Part shown: positions 36,405-49,888 of the stretch, piece by piece
Numbering within the stretch: the first letter of the stretch is position 1
How the letters are laid out: every line of letters begins with the position of its first letter
Assembly: GCA_960531495.1 (NCBI GenBank)
Contig: OY482855.1
Location: forward strand, 1,116,001 to 1,180,000
Source of the DNA: Zeus faber
Taxonomy: Eukaryota; Chordata; Actinopteri; Zeiformes; Zeidae
Length of the DNA: 64,000 bases
Reading direction: 5' to 3'
Translations under genes and position numbers: made by a program
Notes under the pieces: model-generated
Database searches by the model: none
Seen by the model: only the letters and a program-made list of their open reading frames with translations
Told to the model about the DNA's origin: nothing

Positions 36405-39400
36405 AAAGATTGAAAAAAGAAAGATTGAAAGAAAGATTGAAAGAAAGATTGAAAGACTGATGGAAAGAATGAAATAAAGATTGAAAGAAAGATTGAAAGA
36501 AAGAAATATTGAAGGAAAGATTGAAAGATTGAATGATTGAAAGAAAGACTGAAAGAAAGATTGACGGACAGAAAGATTGAAAGAAAGAATGAAAGAAAGA
36601 TTGAAAGATTAAACAATTGAAAGAAAGATTGCAAGAAAGATTGAAAAAAGAAAGATTGAAAGAAATAATAAAAGAAAGATTGAAAGAAAGATGGAAAGAA
36701 AGAAAGATTGAAAGAAATAACAAAAGAAAGATTGAAAGAAAGAATGAAAGAAAGATTGAACGATTGGAAACAATATTGAAAGAAAGAAAGATTGAAAGTA
36801 AGATAGATTGAAAGAAAGAATGAAAGAAAGATTGAAAGATTGAAAGAAAGAATGAAAGAAAGATTGAAAGATTGAAAGAAAGATTGAAAGATTGAAAGAT
36901 TTAAATAAAGATTGAAAGTTTGAAAGAAAGATTGAAAGAAAGATTTAAAGAAAGATTGAAAGACTGAAAGAAAGAATGAAAGGCAGATTGAAAGAAAGAT
37001 TGAAAGATTGCAAGAAAGAATGAAAGAAAGATTGAAAGATTGAAATATTGAAAGAAAGAATGAAAGAAAGATTGAAAGATTGAAAGAAAGAATGAAAGAA
37101 AGATTGGAAGAAAGATTGAAAGATTGAAAGATTGAAATAAAGATTGAAAGTTTGAAAGAAAGATTGAAAGAAAGACTGAAAGAAAGATTGAAAGATTGAA
37201 AGAAAGATTGAAAGAAAGATTGAAAGATTGAAATATTGAAAGAAAGAATGAAAGAAAGATTGAAAGATTGAAAGAAAGATTGAAAGAATGAAAGATTGAA
37301 ATAATGATTCAAAGTTTGAAAGAAAGATTGAAAGAAAGATTTAAACAAAGAAAGATTGAAAGTAAGAAAGATTGAAAGAAAGATTGAAAAAAAGAAAGAT
37401 TGAAAGAAAGATTTAAACAAAGAAAGATTGAAAGTAAGAAAGATTGAAAGAAAGATTGAAAAAAGAAAGATTGGAAGAAAGATTGAACGACTGAAGGAAA
37501 GAATGAAAGAAAGATTGAAAGAAAGATTGAAAGAAAGAAATATTGAAGGAAAGATTGAAAGATTGAATGATTGAAAGAAAGACTGAAAGAAAGATTGACA
37601 GACAGAAAGATTGAAAGAAAGAATGAAAGAAAGATTGAAAGAAAGAATAAAAGAAATATTGAAAGATTAAACAATTGAAAGAAAGATTGCAAGAAAGATT
37701 GAAAAAAGAAAGATTGAAAGAAAGAAAGATTGAAAGAAATAACAAAAGAAAGATTGAAAGAAAGAATGAAAGAAAGATTGAACGATTGGAAGAAATATTG
37801 AAAGAAAGAAAGATTGAAAGTAAGATAGATTGAAAGTAAGAATGAAAGAAAGATTGAAAGATTTAAAGAAAGAATGAAAGAAAGATTGAAAGATTGAAAT
37901 ATTGAAAGAAAGAATGAAAGAAAGATTGAAAGATTGAAAGAAAGATTGAAAGATTGAAAGATTGAAAGATTGAAATAAAGATTGAAAGTTTGAAAGAATG
38001 ATTGAAAGAAAGATTTAAAGAAAGATTTAAAGAAAGATTGAAAGACTGAAAGAAAGAATGAAAGGCAGATTGAAAGAAAGATTGAAAGTAAGAAAGATTG
38101 ACAGAAAGAATGAAAGAAAGATTGAAAGATTGCAAGAAAGAATGAAAGAAATATTGAAAGATTGAAATATTGAAAGAAAGACTGAAAGAAAGATTGAAAG
38201 TAAGAAAGAAAGATTGAAAGAAAGATTGAAAGAAAGATTTAAAGAAAGAAAGAAAGATTGAAAGAAAGATTGAAAGAAAGATTGAAAGAAAGATTGAAAC
38301 AAAGATTGAAATAAAGAATGAAAGAAAGATTGAAAGAAAGATTGAAAGAAAGAAAGATTGAAAGATTGAATGATTGATAGAAAGACTGAAAGAAAGAATG
38401 ACGGACGGAAAGATTGAAAGAAAGAATGAAAGAAAGGTTGAAAAAAAGATTGAAAGACTGAAAGAAAGAATGAAAGAAACATTGAAAGATTAAACAATTG
38501 AAAGAAAGATTGCAAGAAAGATGGAAAGAATGAAAGATTGAAATAATGATTGAAAGTTTGAAAGAATGATTGAAAGAAAGATTTAAACAAAGAAAGATTA
38601 CATTTACATTTACATTTAGTCATTTAGCAGACGCTTTTATCCAAAGCGACTGACAAGGGAGAATAACATTCAGCTACATTGCGACAGAGATTAGTGTAAC
38701 AGCAACATTGGTGTAACAATAAATTCTGCAAGGTGGTGCTAAGTAATTGTAGATTAGGACAGGAGGTACTCACTGAAGAGCTGGGTCTTCAGGTGCTTCT
38801 TAAAGACAGAGAGGGAGGTCCCCGCTCTGGTCATTTTTGGCAGCTCGTTCCACCAACGTGGAAGATTGAAAGATTGAAAGAAAGAATGAAAGATTGAAAG
38901 AAAGAATGAAAGAACGATTGAAAGAAAGAATGAAAGAATGAAAGAAAGATTGAAAGATTGAAAGAAATATTGAAAGAAAGAGAGAATGAAAGTAAGAAAG
39001 ATGGAAAGAAAAATTGAAAGATTGAAAGATTGAAAGAAAGAATTAAAGAAAGATTGAATGATTGAAAGATTGAAAGAAAAATTGAAAGAAAGATTGAAGA
39101 AAAAAAGATTTAAAGAAAAAAATATTTAAAGAAAGATTGAAAGACTAAAAGTAAGAATGAAAAAAAAGATTGAAAGAAAGATTGAAAAAAGAAAGAAAGA
39201 TTGAAAGAAAGATTGAAAGAAAGATTGAAAGAAAGAATGAAAGTTTGAAAGAAAGATTGAAAGAAAGATTGAAAGAAAGATTGAAAGAAAGATTGAAAGA
39301 CTGAAAGAAAAAATGAAAGAAAGATTAAAAGAGAGATTGAAAGATTGAAAGATTGAAAGAAAGAATGAAAGATTGAAAGAAAGAATGAAAGAATGAATGA

Positions 39401-42400
39401 AAGATTAAAAGATTGAAAGAAATATTGAAAAAAAGAAAGATTGAAAGTAAGAAAAATTGAAAGAATGAATGAAAGAAACAAAAAAAGACTGATAAAAAGA
39501 AAGAATGTTTGAGAGATCAAAATATTTAAAGAAAGAAAGATTGAAAGAAAGATTTTAAGACTGAATTAAAGAATTAAAGAAAGATTGAAAGAAAGGTTGA
39601 AAGATAGAATGAAAGAAAGATTGAAAGATTGAAAGTTGTAAAGAAAGATTGAAAGAAAGATTTAAAGAAAGATTGAAAGACTAAAAAAAAGAATGAAAGA
39701 AAGATTGAAAGGTTGAAAGAAAGAATGAAAGAATGAAAGAAAGATTGAAAGATTGAAAGAAAGATTGGAAGAAAGAATGAAAGTATGAAAGAAAGATTGA
39801 AAGATCGAAGGAAAGATTGAAAGAACGATTGAAAGAAAGAATGAAAGAATGAAAGAAAGATTGAAAGATTGAAAGAAAGATTGAAAGTAATAAAGATTGA
39901 AAGAAGGAATGAAGGAAAAATTGAATGTTTGAAAGACTGAAAGAATGAATGAAAGAAAGCTTGAAAGAAAGATTGAAAGAAAGATTTTAAGAAAGGTTGA
40001 AAGACTGAAAGAAAGAATGAAAGAAAGAATGATTGAAAGATTGAAAGAAAGAATGAAAGATTGAAAGAAAGAATATAAGAACGATTGAAAGAAAGATTGA
40101 AAGTAAGATTGAAAGTTTGAAAGAAAGATTGAAAGACTGAAGGAAAGAATGAGTGAAAGATTGAAAGAAAGATTAAAAGAAAAAAAGATTGAAAGTATTA
40201 AAGACTGAAAAAAATATTGAAAGAAAGATTGAAAGATTGAAAGATAGAATGAAAGAAAGATTGAAAGATTGAAAGATTGAAAGTTGTAAAGAAAGATTGA
40301 AAGAAAGATTTAAAGAAAGATTGAAAGACTAAAAAAAAGAATGAAAGAAAGATTGAAAGGTTGAAAGAAAGAATGAAAGAAAGATTGAAAGAAAGATTGG
40401 AAGAAAGAATGAAAGTATGAAAGAAAGATTGAAAGATCGAAGGAAAGATTGAAAGAACGATTGAAAGAAAGAATGAAAGAAAGATTGAAAGCTTGAAAGA
40501 AGGATTGAAAGAAAGATTTTAAGAAAGGTTGAAAGACTGAAAGAAAGAATGAAAGAAAGAATGATTGAAAGATTGAAAGAAAGAATGAAAGATTGAAAGA
40601 AAGAATATAAGAACGATTGAAAGAAAGATTGAAAGTAAGATTGAAAGTTTGAAAGAAAGATTGAAAGAAAAATTGAAAGAAAGATTGAAAGACTGAAGGA
40701 AAGAATGAGTGAAAGATTGAAAGAAAGATTAAAAGAAAAAAAGATTGAAAGTATTAAAGACTGAAAAAAATATTGAAAGAAAGATTGAAAGATTGAAAGA
40801 TAGAATGAAAGAAAGATTGAAAGATTGAAAGATTGAAAGAAAGAATGAAAGAAAGATTGAAAGAAAAAAATATTGAAGGAAAGATTGAAAGATTGAATGA
40901 CTGAAAGAAAGAATGACTGAAAGAAAGATTGACAGACAGAAAGATTGAAAGAAAGAATGAAAAAAGATTGAAAGAAAGAATGAAAGAAAGATTGAAAGTT
41001 TGAAAGAAAGATTGAAAGAAAGATTTAAAGAAAGATTGAAAGACTGAAAGAAAGAATGAAAGGCAGATTGAAAGAAAGATTGAAAGTAAGAAAGATTGAA
41101 AGAAAGAATGAAAGAAAGATTGAAAGATTGCAAGAAAGAATGAAAGAAATATTGAAAGATTGAAATATTGAAAGAAAGAATGAAAGAAAGATTGAAAGAT
41201 TGAAAGAAAGATTGAAAGAAAGATTGAAAGAAAGAATGAAAGAAAGATTGAAAGAAAGAATGAAAAAAAGATTGAAAGTTTGAAAGAAAGATTGAAAGAA
41301 AGATTTATAGAAAGATTGAAAGACTGAAAGAAAGAATGAAAGAAAGATTGAAAGATTGAAAGATTGAAAGAAAGAATGAAAGAAAGATTGAAAGAAAAAA
41401 ATATTGAAGGAAAGATTGAAAGATTGAATGACTGAAAGAAAGCAAGACTGAAAGAAAGATTGACAGACAGAAAGATTGAAAGAAAGAATGAAAGAAAGAT
41501 TGAAAGAAAGAATGAAAGAAAGATTGAAAGTTTGAAAGAAAGATTGAAAGAAAGATTTAAAGAAAGATTGAAAGACTGAAAGAAAGAATGAAAGGCAGAT
41601 TGAAAGAAAGATTGAAAGTAAGAAAGATTGAAAGAAAGAATGAAAGAAAGATTGAAAGATTGCAAGAAAGAATGAAAGAAATATTGAAAGATTGAAATAT
41701 TGAAAGAAAGAATGAAAGAAAGATTGAAAGATTGAAAGAAAGATTGAAAGAAAGATTGAAAGAAAGAATGAAAGAAAGATTGAAAGATTGAAAGAAAGAT
41801 TGAAAGAAAGATTGAAAGAAAGAATGAAAGAAAGATTGAAAGAAAGAATGAAAGAAAGATTGAAAGTTTGAAAGAAAGATTGAAAGAAAGATTTATAGAA
41901 AGATTGAAAGACTGAAAGAAAGAATGAAAGGCAGATTGAAAGAAAGATTGAAAGTAAGAAAGATTGAAAGAAAGAATGAAAGAAAGATTGAAAGATTGCA
42001 AGAAAGAATGAAAGAAATATTGAAAGATTGAAATATTGAAAGAAAGAATGAAAGAAAGATTGAAAGATTGAAAGAAAGATTGAAAGAAAGATTGAAAGAT
42101 TGAAATAAAGATTGAAAGTTTGAAAGAAAGATTGAAAGAAAGATTTAAAGAAAGAAAGATTGAAAGATTGAATGATTGATAGAAAGACTGAAAGAAAGAA
42201 TGACGGACAGAAAGATTGAAAGAAAGAATGAAAGAAAGATTGAAAAAAAGATTGAAAGACTGAAAGAAAGAATGAAAGAAACATTGAAAGATTAAACAAT
42301 TGAAAGAAAGATTGCAAGAAAGATGGAAAGTAAGATTGAAAGAAATAAAGATTGAAAGAAATAACAAAAGAAAGATTGAAAGAAATAATGAAAGAAATAT

Positions 42401-42845
42401 TGAAAGACTGAAAGAAAGAATGAAAGGCAGATTGAAAGAAAGATTGAAAGTAAGAAAAATTGAAAGAAAGAATCAAAGAAAGATTGAAAGATTGCAAGAA
42501 AGAATGAAAGAAATATTGAAAGATTGAAATATTGAAAGAAAGAATGAAAGAAAGATTGAAAGATTGAAAGAAAGATTGAAAGAAAGATTGAATGAAAGAT
42601 TGAAAGAAAGATTGAAAGAATGATTTAAACAAAGAAAGATTGAAAGTAAGAAAGATTGAAAGAAATATTGAACGAAAGATTGAAAGAAAGGATGAAAGAA
42701 AGATTGAAAGAAAGATTGAAAGATTGAAATATTGAAAGAAAGAATGAAAGAAAGATTGAAAGATTGAAAGATTGAAAGATTGAAAGATTGAAAGATTGAA
42801 ATAAAGATTGGAAGTTTGAAAGAAAGATTGAAAGAAAGATTTAAA
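36405..42845. repeat. Dispersed duplication block X, copy 1 (carries an interspersed element)
   Basis: This block matches 57,622-63,040. Offsets are 21,216 at the start, 21,240 near 36,617 after a 24-bp difference, 21,284 at the embedded element, 21,271 near 39,487 and 20,188 near 42,300. The last change shows that copy 1 holds about 1.08 kb more, partly a local duplication (GAATGAGTG at 40,147 and again at 40,703). The match ends near 42,845. The shared embedded element makes the duplication certain. Confidence 0.88.
38598..38861 (+). mobile_element. Fragment of a teleost interspersed repeat, copy 1
   Basis: A non-array island of 264 bp begins with a (ACATTT)n-like start, then TTTAGCAGACGCTTTTATCC and CAAAGCGACTGACAAGGG. 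It ends with a GAAGAGCTGGGTCTTCAG … GCAGCTCGTTCCACCAACGTG segment before array sequence resumes. I recognise both parts as pieces of repeats scattered in many teleost genomes, but I cannot assign a transposon class and see no coding capacity. Target-site duplications cannot be told apart from the surrounding repeat. It differs from copy 2 at 38,652 (G versus T), 38,702 (G versus A) and 38,740 (T versus G). Confidence 0.85.
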
Positions 42846-45800
42846 GAAAGATTGAAAGACTGAAAGAAAAAATGAAAGGCAGTTTGAAAGAAAGATTGAA
42901 AGTAAGAAAGATTGAAAGAAAGAATGAAAGAAAGATTGAAAGATTGCAAGAAAGAATGAAAGAAATATTGAAAGATTGAAATATTGAAAGAAAGAATTAA
43001 AGAAAGATCTAAATAAAGATTGAAAGTTTGAAAGAAAGAAAGAAAGATTGAAAGAAAGATTGAAAGAAAGATTGAAAGAAAGAATGAAACAAAGATTGAA
43101 AAAGGATGAAAGAAAGATTGAAAGAAAGATTGAAAGAAAGAAAGATTGAAAGATTGAATGATTGAAAGAAAGACTGAAAGAAAGAATGACGGACAGAAAG
43201 ATTGAAAGAAAGAATGAAAGAAATATTGAAAAAAAGGTGAAAGATTAAACAATTGAAAGAAAGATTGCAAGAAAGATGGAAAGAATGAAAGATTGAAATA
43301 ATGATTGAAAGTTTGAAAGAAAGATTGAAAGAAAGATTGAAAGATTTAAAGAAAGAATGAAAGAAAGATTGACAGATTGAAATATTGAAAGAAAGAATGA
43401 AAGAATGAAAGATAGATTGAAAGACTGAAAGAAATATTGCAAGAAGGAGAGAATGAAAGTAAGAAAGATTGAATGAAAAATTGAAAGATTGAAAGATTGA
43501 AAGAAAGAATGAAAGAAAGATTGAAAAATTGAAAGAGATACTGAAAGAAAGAAAGAAAGATTGAAAGTAAGAACGATTGAAAGAAAGCTTGAAACGAAAG
43601 ATTGAAAGAAAGAATGAAAGAAAGATTGAAAGATTGAACGATTGAAAGAAAGAATGAAAGATTGAAAGAAAGAATAAAAGAACGATTGAAAGAAAGAATG
43701 AAAGAATGAAAGAAAGATTGAAAGATTGAAAGAATATTGAAAGAAAGAGAGAATGAAAGTAAGAAAGATTGAAAGAAAGATTGAAAGTAAAAAAGATTGA
43801 AAGAAAGAATGAAAGAAAAATTGAAAGATTGAAAGATTGAAAGAAAGATTTAAAGAAAGATTTAAAGAAAGATTGAAAGACTGAAAGAAAGAATGAATAA
43901 AATAATTAAAGAAAGATTGAAAGATCGAAAGATTGAAAGATTGAAAGAAAGATTGAAAAAAGAATGATTAAAAGAAAGAAAGATTTAAAGAATGAAAGAT
44001 TTAAAGAAAGATTGAAAGACTAAAAGTAAGAATGAAAAAAAAGAATGAAAGAAAGATTGAAAGATTGAAAGATTGAAAGAAAGAATGAAAGATTGAAAGA
44101 AAGAATGAAAGAACGATTGAAAGAAAGAATGAAAGAATGAAAGAAAGATTGAAAGATTGAAAGAAATTATGAAAGAAAGAGAGAATGAAAGTAAGAAAGA
44201 TGGAAAGAAAAATTGAAAGATTGAAAGATTGAAAGAAAGAATTAAAGAAAGATTGAATGATTGAAAGATTGAAAGAAAAATTGAAAGAAAGATTGAAAAA
44301 AAGATTGAAAGAAATAAAGATTGAAAGAAATAACAAAAGAAAGATTGAAAGAAATAATGAAAGAAATATTGAAAGACTGAAAGAAAGAATGAAAGGCAGA
44401 TTGAAAGAAAGATTGAAAGTAAGAAAAATTGAAAGAAAGAATCAAAGAAAGATTGAAAGATTGCAAGAAAGAATGAAAGAAATATTGAAAGATTGAAATA
44501 TTGAAAGAAAGAATGAAAGAAAGATTGAAAGATTGAAAGAAAGATTGAATGAAAGATTGAAAGAAAGATTGTAAGAATGATTTAAACAAAGAAAGATTGA
44601 AAGTAAGAAAGATTGAAAGAAATATTGAACGAAAGATTGAAAGAAAGGATGAAAGAAAGATTGAAAGAAAGATTGAAAGATTGAAATATTGAAAGAAAGA
44701 ATGAAAGAAAGATTGAAAGATTGAAAGATTGAAAGATTGAAAGATTGAAATAAAGATTGGAAGTTTGAAAGAAAGATTGAAAGAAAGATTTAAAGAAAGA
44801 TTGAAAGACTGAAAGAAAAAATGAAAGGCAGTTTGAAAGAAAGATTGAAAGTAAGAAAGATTGAAAGAAAGAATGAAAGAAAGATTGAAAGATTGCAAGA
44901 AAGAATGAAAGAAATATTGAAAGATTGAAATATTGAAAGAAAGAATGAAAGAAAGATTGAAAGATTGAAAGAATGATTGAAAGAAAGATTGAAATAAAGA
45001 TTGAAAGTTTGAAAGAAAGAAAGAAAGATTGAAAGAAAGATTGAAAGAAAGATTGAAAGACAGAATGAAACAAAGATTGAAATAAAGAATGAAAGAAAGA
45101 TTGAAAGAAAGATTGAAAGAAAGAAAGATTGAAAGATTGAATGATTGAAAGAAAGACTGAAAGAAAGAATGACGGACAGAAAGATTGAAAGAAAGAATGA
45201 AAGAAATATTGAAAAAAAGATTGAAAGATTAAACAATTGAAAGAAAGATTGCAAGAAAGATGGAAAGAATGAAAGATTGAAATAATGATTGAAAGTTTGA
45301 AAGAAAGATTGAAAGAAAGATTGAAAGATTTAAAGAAAGAATGAAAGAAAGATTGAAAGATTGAAATATTGAAAGAAAGAATGAAAGAATGAAAGATAGA
45401 TTGAAAGACTGAAAGAAATATTGAAAGAAGGAGGGAATGAAAGTAAGAAAGATTGAATGAAAAATTGAAAGATTGAAAGATTGAAAGAAAGAATGAAAGA
45501 AAGATTGAAAAATTGAAAGAAATACTGAAAGAAAGAAAGAAAGATTGAAAGTAAGAACGATTGAAAGAAAGCTTGAAACGAAAGATTGAAAGAAAGAATG
45601 AAAGAAAGATTGAAAGATTGAACGATTGAAAGAAAGAATGAAAGATTGAAAGAAAGAATAAAAGAACGATTGAAAGAAAGAATGAAAGAATGAAAGAAAG
45701 ATTGAAAGATTGAAAGAATATTGAAAGAAAGAGAGAATGAAAGTAAGAAAGATTGAAAGAAAGATTGAAAGTAAAAAAGATTGAAAGAAAGAATGAAAGA

Positions 45801-46230
45801 AAAATTGAAAGATTGAAAGATTGAAAGAAAGATTTAAAGAAAGATTTAGAGAAAGATTGAAAGACTGAAAGAAAGAATGAATAAAAGAATTAAAGAAAGA
45901 TTGAAAGATCGAAAGATTGAAAGATTGAAAGAAAGATTGAAAAAAGAATGATTAAAAGAAAGAAAGATTTAAAGAATGAAAGATTTAAAGAAAGATTGAA
46001 AGACTAAAAGTAAGAATGAAAAAAAAGAATGAAAGAAAGATTGAAAGATTGAAAGATTGAAAGAAAGAATGAAAGATTGAAAGAAAGAATGAAAGAACGA
46101 TTGAAAGAAAGAATGAAAGAATGAAAGAAAGATTGAAAGATTGAAAGAAATATTGAAAGAAAGAGAGAATGAAAGTAAGAAAGATGGAAAGAAAAATTGA
46201 AAGATTGAAAGATTGAAAGAAAGAATTAAA
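42300..46230. repeat. Tandem duplication of about 1.97 kb (boundaries approximate)
   Basis: The stretch 42,300-42,527 recurs at 44,269-44,496 (offset 1969). The GATTAAACAATTGAAAG landmark near 43,244 recurs near 45,228, and GAAGGAGAGAATG near 43,445 recurs as GAAGGAGGGAATG near 45,427. This pair lies partly inside the 6.9-kb unit and recurs in its second copy (about 50.2-53.1 kb). Confidence 0.8.
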
Positions 46231-49200
46231 GAAAGATTGAATGATTGAAAGATTGAAAGAAAAATTGAAAGAAAGATTGAAGAAAGAAAGATTTAAAGAA
46301 AAAAAGATTTAAAGAAAGATTGAAAGACTAAAAGTAAGAATGAAAAAAAAGATTGAAAGAAAGATTGAAAAAAGAAAGAAAGATTGAAAGAAAGCTTGAA
46401 AGAAAGATTGAAAGAAAGAATGAAAGTTTGAAAGAAAGATTGAAAGAAAGATTGAAAGACTGAAAGAAAAAATGAAAGAAAGATTAAAAGAGAGATTGAA
46501 AGATTGAAAGATTGAAAGAAAGAATGAAAGATTGAAAGAAAGAATGAAAGAATGAATGAAAGATTAAAAGATTGAAAGAAATATTGAAAAAAAGAAAGAT
46601 TGAAAGTAAGAAAAATTGAAAGAATGAATGAAAGAAACAAAAAAAGACTGATAAAAAGAAAGAATGTTTGAAAGATCAAAATATTTAAAGAAAGAAAGAT
46701 TGAAAGAAAGGTTGAAAGATAGAATGAAAGAAAGATTGAAAGATTGAAAGTTGTAAAGAAAGATTGAAAGAAAGATTTAAAGAAAGATTGAAAGACTAAA
46801 AAAAAGAATGAAAGAAAGATTGAAAGGTTGAAAGAAAGAATGAAAGAATGAAAGAAAGATTGAAAGATTGAAAGAAAGATTGGAAGAAAGAATGAAAGTA
46901 TGAAAGAAAGATTGAAAGATCGAAGGAAAGATTGAAAGAACGATTGAAAGAAAGAATGAAAGAAAGATTGAAAGCTTGAAAGAAGGATTGAAAGAAAGAT
47001 TTTAAGAAAGGTTGAAAGACTGAAAGAAAGAATGAAAGAAAGAATGATTGAAAGATTGAAAGAAAGAATGAAAGATTGAAAGAAAGAATATAAGAACGAT
47101 TGAAAGAAAGATTGAAAGTAAGATTGAAAGTTTGAAAGAAAAATTGAAAGAAAAATTGAAAGAAAGATTGAAAGACTGAAGGAAAGAATGAGTGAAAGAT
47201 TGAAAGAAAGATTAAAAGAAAAAAAGATTGAAAGTATTAAAGACTGAAAAAAATATTGAAAGAAAGATTGAAAGATTGAAAGATAGAATGAAAGAAAGAT
47301 TGAAAGATTGAAAGATTGAAAGAAAGAATTAAAGAAAGATTGAAAGACTGAAAAAAATATTGAAAGAAAGATTGAAAGATTGAAAGATAGAATGAAAGAA
47401 AGATTGAAAGATTGAAAGATTGAAAGAAAGAATGAAAGAAAGATTGAAAGACTGAAAGAAAGAATGAAAGAAAGATTGAAAGTGCGAAAGAAAGAATGAA
47501 AGAATTAAAGAAAGATTGAAAGAAATATTGAAAGAAAGAATGAAAGATTGAAAGAAAGAATGAAAAAAAGATTGTAAGAAAGAATGAAAGAAAGATTGAA
47601 AGATTGAAAGAAAGATTGAAAGAAAGATTGAATGTTTGAAAGAAAGATTGAAAGAAAGATTTAAAGAAAGATTGAAAGATTGAAAGAAAGATTGAAAGAT
47701 AGATTTAAAGAAAGATTGAAAGACTGAAAGAAAGATTGAAAGAAAGAAATATTTATAGAAAGAATGAAAGAAAGATTGAAAAAAGAAAGATAGATTGAAA
47801 GAAAGATTGAAAGATTGAAAGAAAGAATGAAAGAAAGATTTAAAAAAAGATTGAAAAAAAGAAAGATTGAAAGAAAGATTGAAAGACAGATTGAAAGACT
47901 GAAGGAAAGAATGAAAGAAAGATGGAAAGAAAGATGGAAAGAAAGATTGAAAGAAAGAAAGATTGAAAGAAATATTGAAAGAAAGATTGAAAGATTGAAA
48001 GAAAGAATGAAAGAAAGATTGAAAGATTGAAAGAAAGAATGAAAGAAAGATTGAAAGAAAGATGGAAAGAAAGATTGAAAGAAAGAAAGATTGAAAGAAA
48101 TAATGAAAGAAAGATTGAACGATTGGAAGAAATTTTGAAAGATAGAAAAATTGAAAGTAGGAAAGATTGAAAGAAAGAATGAAAGAAAGATTGAAAGATT
48201 GAAAGAAAGAATGAAAGAAAGATTGAAAGATTGAAATATTGAAAGAAAGAATGAAAAAAAGATTGAAAGACTGAAAGAAAGAATGAAAGAAAGATTGAAA
48301 GATTAAACAATTGAAAGAAAGTTTGCAAGAAAGTTTGAAAAAAGAAAGATTGAAAGAAAGAATGAAAGAAAGATTGAAAGATAGATGGATAGAAAGATTG
48401 AAAGAAAGAAAGATTGAAAGAATAACAAAAGAAAGATTGAAAGATTGGAAGAAATATTGAAAGATAGAAAAATTGAAAGTAAGAAAGATTGAAAGAAAGA
48501 ATTAAAGAAAGATTGAAAGATTGAAAAAAAGAATGAAAGAAAGATTGAAATATTGAAAGAAAGAATGAAAGAAAGATTGAAAGATTGAAATAAAGATTGA
48601 AAGAAAGATTGAACGATTGATAGATTGAAATAAAGATTGAAAGTTTGAAAGAAAGATTGAAAGAACGATTCAAAGAAAGAAAGATTGAAAGAAATATTGA
48701 AAGAAAGATTGAAAGATTGAAAGAAAGATTGAAAGAAAGAATGAAAGAAAGATTGAAAGATTGAAATAAAGAATGGAAGAAAGATTGAAAGATTGAAAGA
48801 TTGAAATAAAGAATGAAAGTTTGAAAGAAAGATTGAAAGAAAGATTTAAAAAAAGAAAGATTGAAAGTAAGAAAGATTGAAAGACATATTGAAAGAAAGA
48901 TTGAAAGATTGAAAGAAAGATTGAAAGAAAGAATGAAAGAAATATTGAAATAAAGATTGAAAGAAAGATTGAAAGACTGAAGGAAAGAATGAAAGAAAGA
49001 TTGAAAGAAAGATTGAAAGAAAGAAAGATTGAAAGAATGAATGATTGAAAGATTGAATGATTGAAAGATTGAAAGAAAGATTGAAAGAAAGATTGAACGA
49101 CTGAAAGATTGAAAGAAAGATTGAAAGTTTGAAAGAGAGATTGAAAGACTGAAAGATAGATTGAAAGATTGAAGATTGAAAGAAAGAATGAAAGAAAGAT

Positions 49201-49888
49201 TGAAAGATTGAAATAAAGAATGGAAGAAAGATTGAAAGATTGAAAGATTGAAATAAAGAATGAAAGTTTGAAAGAAAGATTGAAAGAAAGATTTAAAAAA
49301 AGAAAGATTGAAAGTAAGAAAGATTGAAAGACATATTGAAAGAAAGATTGAAAGATTGAAAGAAAGATTGAAAGAAAGAATGAAAGAAATATTGAAATAA
49401 AGATTGAAAGAAAGATTGAAAGACTGAAGGAAAGAATGAAAGAAAGATTGAAAGAAAGATTGAAAGAAAGAAAGATTGAAAGAATGAATGATTGAAAGAT
49501 TGAATGATTGAAAGATTGAAAGAAAGATTGAAAGAAAGATTGAACGACTGAAAGATTGAAAGAAAGATTGAAAGTTTGAAAGAGAGATTGAAAGACTGAA
49601 AGATAGATTGAAAGATTGAAGATTGAAAGATTGAAAGAAAGATTGAAAGAAAGATTGAATGACAGAAAGATTGAAAGAAAGATTGAAAGTTTGAAAGAAA
49701 GATTGAAAGACTGAAAGAAATAATGAAAGAAAGATTGAAAGACTGAAAGAAATAATGAAAGAAAGATTGAAAGAAAGAATGAAAGAAAGATTGAAAGAAA
49801 GATGGATAGAGAGATTGAAAGAAAGAAAGATTGAAAGAAATAACAAAAGAAATATTGAAAGAAATAATGAAAGAAAGATTGAACGATT
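42978..49888. repeat. 6.9-kb tandem duplication unit Y, copy 1
   Basis: Offsets to copy 2 are 6911 at 42,978, 6943 at 43,006 (32 bp absent here), 6935 at 43,245-45,254 (8 bp extra here) and 6879 from about 45,810 (44 + 12 bp extra here). All of these length changes are multiples of 4. The unit includes the marker block at 46,293-46,679 and the GATGGAAAGAAAGATGG block near 47,920-47,940. Confidence 0.88.
48771..49640. repeat. 447-bp tandem duplication private to Y copy 1
   Basis: GAATGGAAGA at 48,771 recurs at 49,218 (447 bp). The following sequence, including GACATATTG, GAATGAATGATTG and GATTGAAGATTG, is repeated as well. In Y copy 2 the corresponding region (about 55,600-56,040) is present once. 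The length 447 is divisible by 3, so it extends the 668-codon minus-strand frame without shifting it. Confidence 0.85.
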
